From an uncultured Paraglaciecola sp. (GTDB lineage: Bacteria > Pseudomonadota > Gammaproteobacteria > Enterobacterales > Alteromonadaceae), in contig CAJQKX010000706.1 in the NCBI GenBank assembly GCA_905479025.1, forward strand, positions 1 through 20,403: DNA of 20,403 bases, read 5' to 3'. The translations under genes were made by a program, and so were the position numbers. The notes under the pieces were generated by a model. It was not told where the DNA came from. It worked only from the letters and a program-made list of their open reading frames with translations, and did no database searches. Of the stretch, positions 1-8,404 are shown piece after piece. How positions within the stretch are numbered: position 1 is the stretch's first letter; each line of letters begins with the position of its first letter.

Positions 1-314
1 TGCCATACAATGGCATTGTAAATGGGCTTGCCGGTCTTTTTATCCCATACCAAAGTGGTTTCTCTTTGGTTAGTGACACCTATAGCGACAACAACGGCTC
101 CTTTTTTTGTGGCTTGGGCAATCGCCTGCTCACATACATTGACGGTTGTGGTCCAAATATCTTCTGGATCATGTTCCACCCATCCATCATTGGGATAATG
201 TTGGGGAAATTCTTGCTGGGCTGAAGCAACAATACTCGAATCTGGGGCAAAAACGATGGCTCTGCTAGAGGTGGTACCTTGGTCGATAGACAAAATGCAG
301 TTTGCTAGCGGCAT
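1..314 (-). CDS. glpK: Glycerol kinase, N-terminal part (runs off the left edge)
   Basis: The reverse strand reads from ATG at 314 to the window edge, giving 104 codons of an FGGY-family kinase. The N-terminal segment contains [14 protein letters not shown], the first phosphate-binding motif of the family. It is followed by [20 protein letters not shown] and [13 protein letters not shown], both typical of GlpK. The enzyme phosphorylates glycerol to sn-glycerol-3-phosphate with ATP in the cytoplasm. An AAAGGA Shine-Dalgarno sequence about 6 nt before the ATG supports this start. The gene is transcribed away from the dcw cluster and has no evident functional tie to it. In E. coli glpK lies elsewhere, so this is lineage-specific synteny. 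The C-terminal four fifths of the protein are outside the window, so intactness cannot be judged. Confidence 0.95.
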   Translation of the reverse strand, partial: MPLANCILSIDQGTTSSRAIVFAPDSSIVASAQQEFPQHYPNDGWVEHDPEDIWTTTVNVCEQAIAQATKKGAVVVAIGVTNQRETTLVWDKKTGKPIYNAIVW

Positions 315-404
315 GTGATATTCCTTTGGGTAGATAGACAATAATTTTAATTATTTCAGATGTTTAATGATTAGATAACATCCTCTTAACAATGTGTGGC
401 GAGT

Positions 405-434
405 ATAATATTTTTATGCAGAGAACATAACCAA
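405..434 (-). promoter_or_regulatory. Possible glpK promoter
   Basis: On the reverse strand TTGGTT (429-434) is followed after 18 nt by TATTAT (405-410), about 90 nt before the glpK ATG. The -10 is good and the -35 is weak. I saw no clear GlpR operator. This is a pattern match only. Confidence 0.3.
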
Positions 435-543
435 TTTTCCATGCTATGTTTGTTTGTATTCATTGCCCTTCTAAACCCATACGACCTCCTATTAAAAAAC
501 GGTAAGCCTATTATTTCTGCTGTTATCAAGTTGCGCTAACCTG

Positions 544-583
544 CTGGTTTTTACCGCTAATTCAAACACTTCTATAAAACCAG
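544..583. repeat. Inverted repeat with perfect 8-bp arms
   Basis: CTGGTTTT (544-551) is the exact reverse complement of AAAACCAG (576-583), with a 24-nt spacer. No T-run follows either side, so it is not an intrinsic terminator. It could be a regulator half-site pair or chance. Confidence 0.3.
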
Positions 584-627
584 TGATGACAACCCTGACA
601 AACCGATCAAATTGCAACTTTTAGTCC

Positions 628-657
628 TTGACATGAACGACAGGTGGTACCTAAACT
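628..657 (+). promoter_or_regulatory. Probable mraZ (Pmra) sigma70 promoter
   Basis: A perfect TTGACA -35 (628-633) is followed after 18 nt by TAAACT (652-657), which matches four of six -10 consensus positions. The predicted transcription start is near 664, just at the first TGG repeat. This placement, promoter first and then MraZ repeats in the earliest transcribed region, resembles Pmra of E. coli. It would drive the first part or all of the dcw operon. Confidence 0.6.
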
Positions 658-664
658 GTCACTT

Positions 665-700
665 GTGGGTAAAAGTGGCATAAAGTGGATCTGACGGGTT
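665..700 (+). promoter_or_regulatory. MraZ-type operator: TGGNN repeats at 10-bp period
   Basis: TGGGT (666-670), TGGCA (676-680) and TGGAT (686-690) are spaced exactly 10 bp apart, each preceded by G. A degraded fourth unit (CGGG, 695-698) follows almost in phase. E. coli MraZ binds direct TGGGN repeats separated by 5 nt next to the mraZ promoter, which is the same geometry. Here only the first copy is a perfect TGGG. The array sits immediately downstream of the predicted start of transcription, so MraZ binding would be expected to repress its own operon. Confidence 0.7.
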
Positions 701-803
701 AGATAATCCCAAAATAGCATAAAAAAATAAGAGCAGATTTTGTGAAGTGTTGTGTTTACTAGTTAATTTTCGATAGATAAAAATAAAAAAGGTTAGGGGA
801 ATT

Positions 804-1262
804 ATGTTCCGCGGCGCTAATGCAATCAACCTAGATGTTAAAGGTCGGGTGACTATACCAACAAGGTATAGGCAGTCTTTGCTTGATGATTGTCAGGGAC
901 AACTGGTGTGTACTATCGACACGCAACAACCTTGTTTGCTGCTTTACCCGCTTCCCGAATGGGAAGAAATTGAACTTAAATTAAGCCGTCTCTCGAGTAT
1001 GAATCAACACGAACGTAGAATGCAGCGATTATTGTTGGGGTATGCCAGTGAAGGAGATATGGATAAAAATGGGCGGTTTTTATTAGGCGCACCTTTGCGT
1101 CAGCATGCCAAGTTGGATAAACAGATTATGTTAGTGGGCCAATTCAATAAGTTTGAAATCTGGGATGTGGAAGTATGGCAGCAACAAATCAATTTAGATA
1201 TAGCCACTGAACAAGAAGCTAACTTTGAATTGACTGAGCGACTTCAGGATTTCTCACTTTAA
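804..1262 (+). CDS. mraZ: Transcriptional regulator MraZ
   Basis: A 152-residue protein of the usual MraZ length with two AbrB-like (SpoVT-type) half-domains. The first carries the signature [13 protein letters not shown] near residues 11-23. The second carries the related [14 protein letters not shown] around residues 87-100. The family forms ring-shaped oligomers that bind DNA and control the dcw operon from its own promoter; in E. coli MraZ represses it. A matching repeat array lies at 665-700. The start ATG follows an AGGGGA-like site. The stop codon TAA overlaps the rsmH ATG by one base (TAATG), so rsmH is probably translated by re-initiation. MraZ is the first gene of the cluster, as in most bacteria. 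Confidence 0.96.
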   Translation: MFRGANAINLDVKGRVTIPTRYRQSLLDDCQGQLVCTIDTQQPCLLLYPLPEWEEIELKLSRLSSMNQHERRMQRLLLGYASEGDMDKNGRFLLGAPLRQHAKLDKQIMLVGQFNKFEIWDVEVWQQQINLDIATEQEANFELTERLQDFSL

Positions 1263-2197
1263 TGGAAAACGATTTTTCACATCTGTCTGTGTTACTGCAG
1301 GAGTCTATCGACGGCTTAGCTATTAAGCCTGATGGTATCTACATGGATGCCACGTTTGGACGCGGCGGTCACTCTAGTCAAATATTAAAAGCCTTATCAC
1401 CTAGGGGGCAGCTAATTGCTATCGATCGGGATCTTAGTGCCATTGACGCGGCAAAATCCTTAGCAGGCGACTTGCGTTTTTCTATTCATCATCGGCCATT
1501 TTCTGAATTACAAGCCGTAGCCGAAGAGCTGGGTTTAATTGGTAAAATTGACGGCATCTTAATGGATCTCGGTGTGTCTTCACCCCAGCTAGATGATGCT
1601 GAACGCGGATTTAGTTTTATGCGTAATGGCCCTCTAGATATGCGAATGGACATTACCAGAGGTATAAGTGCTGCAGATTGGTTAGCTGTTGCTGAAGAGC
1701 AAGATATCACCCAAGTGATTAAAGAGTTTGGTGAAGAAAAGTTTGGTAAACGTATTGCTCACGGTATTGTGAATGCACGTCAAATTGCGCCTATCACCGA
1801 TACTGCGCAATTGGCTCAGATTATTGATTTGGCTGTGCCGGTGAAAGACAAACACAAGCATCCTGCTACCCGAAGCTTCCAAGCAATACGTATCTATGTC
1901 AACAGCGAGTTGGACGAAATCAAAACTGGCCTAAAAGCGGCTTTGTCTACTTTAGCACCACAAGGACGTTTAACAGTTATCAGTTTTCATTCTTTGGAAG
2001 ACCGCTTGGTAAAACGTTTTATACGCGAGCAAAGTCGCGGTTTGAATGTACCTCATGGCATGCCTATTATGCAGTCAAAAATAGATGCAGCGAAAGCGAT
2101 GAAACCTATAGGCAAAGCAATTAAACCATCGGCTGATGAATTAAAACGAAATGTTCGAGCGCGAAGTTCGGTGTTAAGGGTGGCCGAAAAGTTATGA
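1262..2197 (+). CDS. rsmH: 16S rRNA (cytosine(1402)-N4)-methyltransferase RsmH
   Basis: A 311-residue class I methyltransferase, close to the E. coli protein in length. The SAM-binding motif [10 protein letters not shown] is near residues 29-38. The family blocks [35 protein letters not shown] and [15 protein letters not shown] follow in order. It N4-methylates C1402 of 16S rRNA in the decoding centre, using SAM; RsmI adds the 2'-O-methyl group. It is also known as MraW. Its place directly after mraZ is nearly universal, although its role in translation has no direct link to wall synthesis. Its stop overlaps the ftsL start as ATGA, suggesting coupled translation. Confidence 0.97.
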   Translation: MENDFSHLSVLLQESIDGLAIKPDGIYMDATFGRGGHSSQILKALSPRGQLIAIDRDLSAIDAAKSLAGDLRFSIHHRPFSELQAVAEELGLIGKIDGILMDLGVSSPQLDDAERGFSFMRNGPLDMRMDITRGISAADWLAVAEEQDITQVIKEFGEEKFGKRIAHGIVNARQIAPITDTAQLAQIIDLAVPVKDKHKHPATRSFQAIRIYVNSELDEIKTGLKAALSTLAPQGRLTVISFHSLEDRLVKRFIREQSRGLNVPHGMPIMQSKIDAAKAMKPIGKAIKPSADELKRNVRARSSVLRVAEKL

Positions 2198-2514
2198 GTG
2201 CCCCCAATACGAACTTTAATCTATTCAGTTTTATAGCTGCTGATTTAACCCGCCATCCAGTGCGGGTTTTGTTGTTTCTAGCACTCTTAGTTAGCGCGGG
2301 GTTAGTGATACTCAGTGCGCACCATAACAGACAAATGTCCATAGCCATCGAACGCTTGATGCAAGAGAAAGATCAGCTAGATGTGGAGTGGCGTAATTTA
2401 GTGCTTGAGCAAAGTGCTCTAACTGAACATAACCGAATTGAGGCGCTGGTTACAAGTCAGCTCAACATGCATCGTTCCTTACCCAGTGAAGAAGTGGTAG
2501 TGAGGATAAAATGA
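2194..2514 (+). CDS. ftsL: Cell division protein FtsL
   Basis: A 106-residue bitopic membrane protein. The N-terminus is short and cytoplasmic. One hydrophobic segment, about residues 24-42, is rich in L, V and A. A periplasmic heptad-like helix follows (about residues 47-90, with [17 protein letters not shown]), which should form the coiled coil with FtsB. FtsL joins FtsB and FtsQ and relays activation to FtsW-FtsI at the septum. Sequence conservation in this family is low. The assignment therefore rests on topology, length and the fixed position between rsmH and ftsI as much as on sequence. Both ends overlap neighbours by four bases (ATGA), so expression is probably coupled with rsmH and ftsI. 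Confidence 0.93.
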   Translation: MSAPNTNFNLFSFIAADLTRHPVRVLLFLALLVSAGLVILSAHHNRQMSIAIERLMQEKDQLDVEWRNLVLEQSALTEHNRIEALVTSQLNMHRSLPSEEVVVRIK

Positions 2515-4349
2515 ACCGAGGCAGCACTCATTCAACAAACAAAAGCAGAACCAATCAAGCAAAAGTGAATAGTGCGCCAAGTCTATTACATTGGCGTTTT
2601 ATTGTCGTGGTTGCAGTGATTGTATTGGTGTTTGTTGGTTTGAGTATTCGTGCAGCGTATATACAAGTTGTCTCACCAGATTTATTAATACAACGTGGTG
2701 ATAATCGCACTTTACGAACCCGTGTTAATCCTTTGCATAGAGGTTTGATTGTTGACCGAAATGGTCAGCAGTTGGCGGTCAGCGTGCCAGTTCGAGCAAT
2801 CTGGGCCGATCCCAAAGCAATTGCACAATCAACACAAGAAACTGAGGAAAAAGCTAAGGAAGAACCTGGTTTCGATTTGATGGCTAAGCAGAATCAGAAT
2901 AATAAGCGTTGGCAGGCGTTGGCTGAAGTATTAGGGCAAAATATAGATGAGCTAAAAGAAAAAGTTAGACATTCAGAAAAGCGTTTTGTGTACCTGCAGC
3001 GTCAAGTTTCCCCTGCAATGGCTGAATATGTTGAAAAACTCAAGATAGCTGGAATATATTTACGTGATGAATCAAGACGTTATTACCCAAGTGGCGAAGT
3101 ATCAGCACACGTAGTTGGTTTTACTAATGTTGATGATGCCGGCATAGAAGGAGTCGAAAAGTTATACAATAAATGGTTGGCAGGTGCCCAAGGCTCACGC
3201 AAAATTCGCAGTGATGCAAAAGGCCGAATGGTCGAGCTAATTGCATCTGAAAAAGGTGAAAAGCCGCAAAATATTCAATTAACCATTGATCAACGTATTC
3301 AAGCTTTAGCATATAAAGAATTAAAACAGGCGGTTCAATATTACAACGCGACATCTGGCTCGGCTGTGGTCGTGGCGGTTAAAACGGGTGAAATTCTTGC
3401 CCTAGTTAATAGTCCTTCTTATAACCCGAATAACAGAACGGGAGTGTCTGCACACAGAATTCGTAATCGCGCAGTGACCGATGCATACGAACCCGGTTCA
3501 TCAGTTAAGCCTCTGGCAGTATTGAGCGCATTAGAATTTGGAACTGCACAAGCAGATTCTTTGATTGATACCTCACCTGGGTGGATGCATCTAGGTGGTA
3601 ACATTGTCAGAGATCCTAGAAATTATGGTGAAATTGATTTGACCGAAGTTATTCGAAAGTCCAGCAATATGGGGACCTCAAAATTGGCTCTGTCGGTACC
3701 TAAAGAATTTTTGCTAGATATGTACTACAACATTGGCTTAATGAGCGATAGTGGCGCCAATTTACTTGGGGAAAGCAGCGGTATTTTTAATAATAGAAAC
3801 CGTTGGTCTGACTTCGAATTATCTACTCTCTCTTTCGGTTACGGTATATCAGTTACAGCTTTGCAGCTTGCGAAAATGTATAGCATTTTAGGTGATGGCG
3901 GCGTCAAACGTCCACTTAGCATCGTAAAACCTGATGCGCCTGTTGCGAGCGAAAGAGTTCTTAGTGAGCATTCTACGAAACAAGTATTACACATGATGGA
4001 AAGTGTATTGCAAGAGGGTGGCTCTGCAGAAAAGGCCAGTGTGCCAGGGTATCGTGTAGCAGGTAAAACCGGCACCAGTCGTAAGGCAAATGTCAATGGT
4101 TACGGTGATGAATATGTGAACATCTTTGCAGGCGTTGCACCTGTTTCAGATCCTCGGTTGGCGGTGGTCATTTTAATTAATGAGCCTAAAGGTGAACTCT
4201 ATTATGCAGGGCTAACTGCAGCCCCGGTATTTGCCAAGATTATGGCCGCCAGTTTACAGATTTTGAACGTACCACCGGATGATAAAACCGTATCATCATT
4301 AGCCGTAACTCCTGTTAAAACTAATTTGGAGACTCTAAATGCAGGCTGA
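2511..4349 (+). CDS. ftsI: Septal peptidoglycan transpeptidase FtsI (PBP3)
   Basis: A 612-residue class B penicillin-binding protein. A single membrane anchor lies at about residues 29-48, followed by the pedestal/dimerisation domain with RGLIVDRNGQQLAVSVPV. The transpeptidase domain has all three catalytic motifs: S330-S-V-K333 (nucleophile Ser330), S384-S-N386 and K519-T-G521. It cross-links septal peptidoglycan in the periplasm with FtsW as its glycosyltransferase partner and is the target of several beta-lactams. It is somewhat longer than E. coli FtsI (588). The extra residues sit mainly at about 100-130, a charged Glu/Lys/Gln-rich stretch. It starts within the ftsL stop (ATGA) and runs 11 nt into murE. 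Confidence 0.97.
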   Translation: MNRGSTHSTNKSRTNQAKVNSAPSLLHWRFIVVVAVIVLVFVGLSIRAAYIQVVSPDLLIQRGDNRTLRTRVNPLHRGLIVDRNGQQLAVSVPVRAIWADPKAIAQSTQETEEKAKEEPGFDLMAKQNQNNKRWQALAEVLGQNIDELKEKVRHSEKRFVYLQRQVSPAMAEYVEKLKIAGIYLRDESRRYYPSGEVSAHVVGFTNVDDAGIEGVEKLYNKWLAGAQGSRKIRSDAKGRMVELIASEKGEKPQNIQLTIDQRIQALAYKELKQAVQYYNATSGSAVVVAVKTGEILALVNSPSYNPNNRTGVSAHRIRNRAVTDAYEPGSSVKPLAVLSALEFGTAQADSLIDTSPGWMHLGGNIVRDPRNYGEIDLTEVIRKSSNMGTSKLALSVPKEFLLDMYYNIGLMSDSGANLLGESSGIFNNRNRWSDFELSTLSFGYGISVTALQLAKMYSILGDGGVKRPLSIVKPDAPVASERVLSEHSTKQVLHMMESVLQEGGSAEKASVPGYRVAGKTGTSRKANVNGYGDEYVNIFAGVAPVSDPRLAVVILINEPKGELYYAGLTAAPVFAKIMAASLQILNVPPDDKTVSSLAVTPVKTNLETLNAG

Positions 4350-5901
4350 TATGGTAAGTATTAATAAGCAATTTCTTCAGGCGTTTGATCAAAGTATCAA
4401 GCCGTTGTTGGCTAATTTCAACATTAATGCACCAGACATTATGATCAGCGATTTAGTCTTAGACAGCAGAGATGTCGCAATTCATAAAGCATTTATTGCC
4501 ATTGATGGACACATATTGGATGGCCGTGACTTTATTCCTCAAGCGGTCAGTTTAGGCGCTAAAGTGATCGTGGCGCAATGTGACGACATAGCGAGACATG
4601 GTCATGTTGAAATGCGTGAACAAAGTGTCATTGTGCATTTTTATCAACTATCGGAAAAGCTTTCAGAATTAGCTGGGTGTTTTTATCAGTTTCCAGCTGA
4701 TTCAATGTCTGTAATCGCAGTCACTGGTACAAATGGTAAAACTTCTACCGTGCAGTTAACTAGCCAGTTAGCCCATTTGATGGGGGAAAGAGCAGCTTCT
4801 ATCGGCACGTTAGGTACAGGCATGTATTCACCGACTGGTAACACACAAGCTTTACAAAACAGCGTTAACACCACGCCAGATGCTATCAGTATGCAACGTT
4901 TATTGGCTAAATTTGTTGACGAAGGTGCATTTCAAGTTGCACTGGAAGCGTCGTCACATGCATTAGTACAAAATCGTATCAAAGCTGTTAAAACCGACAT
5001 TGCTATTTTTACCAATCTAAGCCGTGATCATCTTGACTACCATAGGTCAATGACCGAATACGGGTTGGCGAAAAGGCTTTTGTTGTCCCAGCCCGAATTG
5101 GCTTACGCAATAATAAATGTCAATGATCCTGAGCATAAAAACTGGTTGGTAAATATACCCAAGACAACCTCTGTTGTACTTTATGGGCAGAATATTAGTG
5201 CCTCTGAGATGCCCGTCGAGTATCAATACTGTGTGGCAAATAATATACGCTATAACGCGGATGGAATAGCTTTATCCATACAATCCTCTTGGGGGGAATG
5301 TGAACTACGATTATTGCTATTAGCTGAATTTAACGTAGCTAATGTTTTAGCTGCTATCTGCAGTCAATTATGTCTGGGTAAAAGCCTAAAACAGATTGCT
5401 TATATCGTACAGAAGCTTAAACCTGTTGCCGGAAGAATGGAGCTTCATAGCCGTCAAAACCATGCAACAATAGTCGTGGATTATGCCCACACGCCAGATG
5501 CCCTCGAAAAAGCTTTGTTAGCTGCAAAACAACATTGTCATGGAAAATTATTCTGTGTATTTGGTTGTGGTGGCGATCGTGATGCAGGTAAACGTTCTTT
5601 GATGGGCGAAATTGCTGAAAGGTTGTCCGACCAAGTTATCTTAACTGATGACAATGTGCGCAGTGAAAACCCGAAAGACATTATTCAAGACATCTTAGAA
5701 GGCTGTATAAATCCAGAAAAAGTTTCCGTAGAACATGACCGTAAAACTGCGATCAAAGCGGCTGCAAAGCAGGCTTCTGCGGGGGACATTATTTTAGTCG
5801 CGGGTAAAGGCCATGAAAATTATCAAATTATAGGTAATCAAACACTGGTATATGATGAACGTCAGTTTGTTGCACTTTTTCAAGAGGGGAAAACAGTATG
5901 A
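4339..5901 (+). CDS. murE: UDP-MurNAc-L-Ala-D-Glu ligase for meso-diaminopimelate, MurE
   Basis: A 520-residue Mur ligase. It has an N-terminal UDP-binding domain, a central ATPase domain with P-loop TGTNGKTS (Lys134), and a C-terminal domain with DYAHTPDALEKAL and GCGGDRDAGKR. It adds the third stem-peptide residue in the cytoplasm. The substrate-recognition motif, DNPR in most meso-DAP enzymes, reads DNVR here (residues 438-441). The Arg that contacts DAP is kept, so meso-DAP remains the likely substrate. I chose the ATG at 4339 because GGAG (4328-4331) sits 7 nt upstream. ATG at 4351, just after the ftsI stop, is an alternative that gives 516 residues. The end overlaps murF as ATGA. Confidence 0.96.
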   Translation: MQADMVSINKQFLQAFDQSIKPLLANFNINAPDIMISDLVLDSRDVAIHKAFIAIDGHILDGRDFIPQAVSLGAKVIVAQCDDIARHGHVEMREQSVIVHFYQLSEKLSELAGCFYQFPADSMSVIAVTGTNGKTSTVQLTSQLAHLMGERAASIGTLGTGMYSPTGNTQALQNSVNTTPDAISMQRLLAKFVDEGAFQVALEASSHALVQNRIKAVKTDIAIFTNLSRDHLDYHRSMTEYGLAKRLLLSQPELAYAIINVNDPEHKNWLVNIPKTTSVVLYGQNISASEMPVEYQYCVANNIRYNADGIALSIQSSWGECELRLLLLAEFNVANVLAAICSQLCLGKSLKQIAYIVQKLKPVAGRMELHSRQNHATIVVDYAHTPDALEKALLAAKQHCHGKLFCVFGCGGDRDAGKRSLMGEIAERLSDQVILTDDNVRSENPKDIIQDILEGCINPEKVSVEHDRKTAIKAAAKQASAGDIILVAGKGHENYQIIGNQTLVYDERQFVALFQEGKTV

Positions 5902-7307
5902 TCCCGGTTTCACTATCTTGGGTGGCAGAACAGGTTAATGGGCAATTAATAGCTCAGCAAAAGCAGGATGTGATAATCGAAGGTGTCAGCACCGATACCA
6001 GAAGTATTTTACCTACTGATTTGTTTTTGGCACTAGAAGGCCCACATTTTGATGGGCATAAGTTTGTGCAACAAGCTGAAGAAAAAGGTGCAATTGCGTT
6101 GATTTTATCACGTAAAGTTGAAACCCAGCTTCCTTACGTTTTGGTTGAAGATACCACGCAGGCATTGGGCTTATTAGGGGCGGCGGTAAAGGCGAAAGTT
6201 GCTCCCAAAACAGTCGGTATAACTGGTAGCAGCGGTAAAACAACGGTTAAGGAAATGGTTGCTGCCATCTTATCGCGTCGAGGGAAAGTGCTGGCAACTA
6301 AAGGTAATTTTAATAATGACTTAGGTGTGCCAATGACGTTGCTTAGATTAGAGCAACGACATGAGTTTGCGGTAATTGAGATGGGTGCCAATCATTTAGG
6401 TGAAATTGCCTATACCACTAATTTGGTTAAGCCTGATGTAGCCACTATTGTGAATGCCGCCGCTGCTCACTTAGAAGGTTTTGGGAATTTGCTCGGGGTA
6501 GCACGAGCAAAAAGTGAAATATTTAAAGGTTTATCTAAGAACAAAGGTTTAGCGGTAGTCAATGCAGATAGTCAGTTTACTGATTATTGGATAAATAAAC
6601 TGAAGCACAATAACGTGCAAACCTTCTCTGCTAAAAAACAAGCAGATGTGTATGCACAAGATATTATTCTTGGTATGAACGGCTGTGCCCAATTTGAATT
6701 AGTCACGCCGATAGGGCGTGCAGCTATTAGTCTATCTTTGCCAGGTCAACATAATGTAAGTAATGCTTTGGTTTCTGCTGCGTTGGCTTTGCACGTGGGA
6801 GCGACTTTAGACGATGTTCGCAATGGTTTGATGTCTATGCCTCATGTTGCGGGACGTTTGCACGTCAAACAACTGACTAATCAAGTGAAAATTTTGGATG
6901 ACACCTACAATGCAAATGTAGGCTCAGTGAATGCTGCAATCGAGTTATTGTCTAGCTTTGCGGGAAGAAAAATACTGGTACTTGGCGATATGGCAGAATT
7001 GGGTGAAAAAGCGCGCTATTACCATGAACAGGTAGGTGAATATGCCAAGCAAAAAGGTATAGATCATCTTTATACCTTGGGTGTGTTAAGTCAAAGTGCG
7101 AGCGCGGTGTTCACTGATAAGGGGCGCCATTTTAGTTGTTTAGTGCAGATGGTTGAATTTATCAACCAACAAATATTACCAGAAAAACATGATGTCAGTA
7201 TTTTGGTTAAAGGTTCTCGTAGTGCAAGAATGGAATTAGTTGTTAAAGCGCTGGAGGACTCCCCATTGGGAAAGCTTGAACGGTTTAGGGAGCAAATTGC
7301 ATGCTGA
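5898..7307 (+). CDS. murF: UDP-MurNAc-tripeptide D-alanyl-D-alanine ligase MurF
   Basis: A 469-residue Mur ligase. It has an N-terminal domain with [16 protein letters not shown] and a P-loop [14 protein letters not shown] (Lys114). The [15 protein letters not shown] and [13 protein letters not shown] blocks follow. The C-terminal domain contains [15 protein letters not shown]. It uses ATP to attach D-Ala-D-Ala, the product of Ddl, to the tripeptide made by MurE, completing the UDP-MurNAc-pentapeptide. Length is near the family norm. The start codon overlaps the murE stop (ATGA) and its own stop lies 7 nt inside mraY, so all three are probably translationally coupled. Confidence 0.97.
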   Translation: MIPVSLSWVAEQVNGQLIAQQKQDVIIEGVSTDTRSILPTDLFLALEGPHFDGHKFVQQAEEKGAIALILSRKVETQLPYVLVEDTTQALGLLGAAVKAKVAPKTVGITGSSGKTTVKEMVAAILSRRGKVLATKGNFNNDLGVPMTLLRLEQRHEFAVIEMGANHLGEIAYTTNLVKPDVATIVNAAAAHLEGFGNLLGVARAKSEIFKGLSKNKGLAVVNADSQFTDYWINKLKHNNVQTFSAKKQADVYAQDIILGMNGCAQFELVTPIGRAAISLSLPGQHNVSNALVSAALALHVGATLDDVRNGLMSMPHVAGRLHVKQLTNQVKILDDTYNANVGSVNAAIELLSSFAGRKILVLGDMAELGEKARYYHEQVGEYAKQKGIDHLYTLGVLSQSASAVFTDKGRHFSCLVQMVEFINQQILPEKHDVSILVKGSRSARMELVVKALEDSPLGKLERFREQIAC

Positions 7308-8383
7308 TTTGGCTAGCCGATTGGATACAGCAATTTGATACGAGCTTTCGAGTATTTTCGTATTTAACCTTGCGCGCTATCTTAAGTACCCTAACCGCAT
7401 TGTTTATTGCTGTGATTATTGGGCCTAAAATGATCCGTTGGTTGCAGCGCATGCAAATTGGCCAAACTATACGGGATGATGGTCCAGAATCCCATTTGGC
7501 GAAATCAGGTACTCCCACAATGGGGGGGCTGTTGATTTTGGCGGCTATTCTGTTGAGCGTTCTGTTGTGGGCAGATTTGAGCAATAGGTATGTGTGGGTC
7601 ACCTTGTTTGTTTTGGTGAGTTTTGGGGCGATTGGCTTTGTTGATGATTACCGTAAAGTTATTCGTAAAGACGCCAAAGGTTTAATCGCTCGCTGGAAGT
7701 ATCTTTGGCAGTCTGTGATTGCCCTTGCTGTCGCGTTTTATTTATATTCTAGTCAACAAAATCCAGCTGAAACAGCTTTGTTAGTCCCATTTTTTAAAGA
7801 CGTTATGCCGCAAATGGGCATGTTATTTATGGTGGTGACATACTTTGTCATTGTTGGCACAAGTAACGCAGTGAACTTGACTGACGGTTTAGATGGGCTT
7901 GCAATTGTCCCCGTTGTTTTAGTTGCAGGCGCTTTTGCCATATTTGCTTATGTGACAGGCAACATCAATTTCTCTACTTATTTACATATACCTTATCTGC
8001 CACTTACCAGTGAGTTAGTCATTGTGTGCACTGCTATAGTCGGCGCTGGTTTAGGATTTTTGTGGTTTAACACTTATCCGGCTCAAGTATTTATGGGCGA
8101 TGTTGGCTCTTTGGCATTAGGTGGAACATTGGGTGTACTCGCGGTGTTAGTTCGCCAAGAAATCGTTTTGTTTATTATGGGCGGTATTTTTGTGGTCGAA
8201 ACGTTGTCCGTTATTTTGCAAGTCGGGTCATTTAAATTACGTGGCAAACGTATTTTTAGAATGGCGCCAATACATCACCACTATGAATTAAAAGGTTGGC
8301 CTGAGCCGCGCGTTATTGTGCGTTTTTGGATTATTTCTTTGATGTTAGTGCTGGTGGGATTAGCGACCTTGAAATTGCGTTAA
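7301..8383 (+). CDS. mraY: Phospho-MurNAc-pentapeptide translocase MraY
   Basis: A 360-residue polytopic inner-membrane enzyme with about ten hydrophobic segments. It transfers phospho-MurNAc-pentapeptide to undecaprenyl phosphate, forming lipid I. Conserved blocks are [27 protein letters not shown] with the Asp pair D115-D116, and [33 protein letters not shown] follows, with D267. A His triad lies in [14 protein letters not shown] near residue 325. The length and the positions of D115, D116 and D267 coincide with E. coli MraY. The start overlaps the murF stop by 7 nt. The 18-nt gap that follows is the only uncoupled junction between mraZ and ftsQ apart from ddlB-ftsQ. Confidence 0.98.
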   Translation: MLIWLADWIQQFDTSFRVFSYLTLRAILSTLTALFIAVIIGPKMIRWLQRMQIGQTIRDDGPESHLAKSGTPTMGGLLILAAILLSVLLWADLSNRYVWVTLFVLVSFGAIGFVDDYRKVIRKDAKGLIARWKYLWQSVIALAVAFYLYSSQQNPAETALLVPFFKDVMPQMGMLFMVVTYFVIVGTSNAVNLTDGLDGLAIVPVVLVAGAFAIFAYVTGNINFSTYLHIPYLPLTSELVIVCTAIVGAGLGFLWFNTYPAQVFMGDVGSLALGGTLGVLAVLVRQEIVLFIMGGIFVVETLSVILQVGSFKLRGKRIFRMAPIHHHYELKGWPEPRVIVRFWIISLMLVLVGLATLKLR

Positions 8384-8404
8384 AGGAAGAATAAATAAAA
8401 AGTG
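8383..8404 (+). promoter_or_regulatory. Unusually spaced ribosome-binding region and GTG start of murD
   Basis: AGGA (8384-8387) directly follows the mraY stop. An A/T-rich stretch then runs to GTG at 8402. Spacing of about 14 nt from AGGA to the start is longer than typical, and GTG is a weaker start than ATG. Lower translation of murD relative to mraY is inferred, not shown. Confidence 0.45.

Larger units (their letters stand above)
315..803. other. Divergent non-coding region between glpK and mraZ (489 nt)
   Basis: No supported gene lies here. The left part holds the glpK leader and a candidate glpK promoter. The middle (about 435-627) shows only an 8-bp inverted repeat (544-551 and 576-583). 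The right part carries the mraZ promoter, the MraZ-type repeats and an mRNA leader of roughly 140 nt. The mraZ ATG at 804 is preceded by AGGGGA (795-800) and, further out, AAGG. Confidence 0.8.

Noticed and set aside
633..683. 16-codon + frame starting at ATG inside the mraZ promoter region
   Set aside because: It begins within the -35 box, upstream of the predicted transcription start, so it would not be in the mRNA.
7285..7602. 105-codon - strand frame across the murF-mraY junction
   Set aside because: It lies fully opposite two certain genes and shows no family features.
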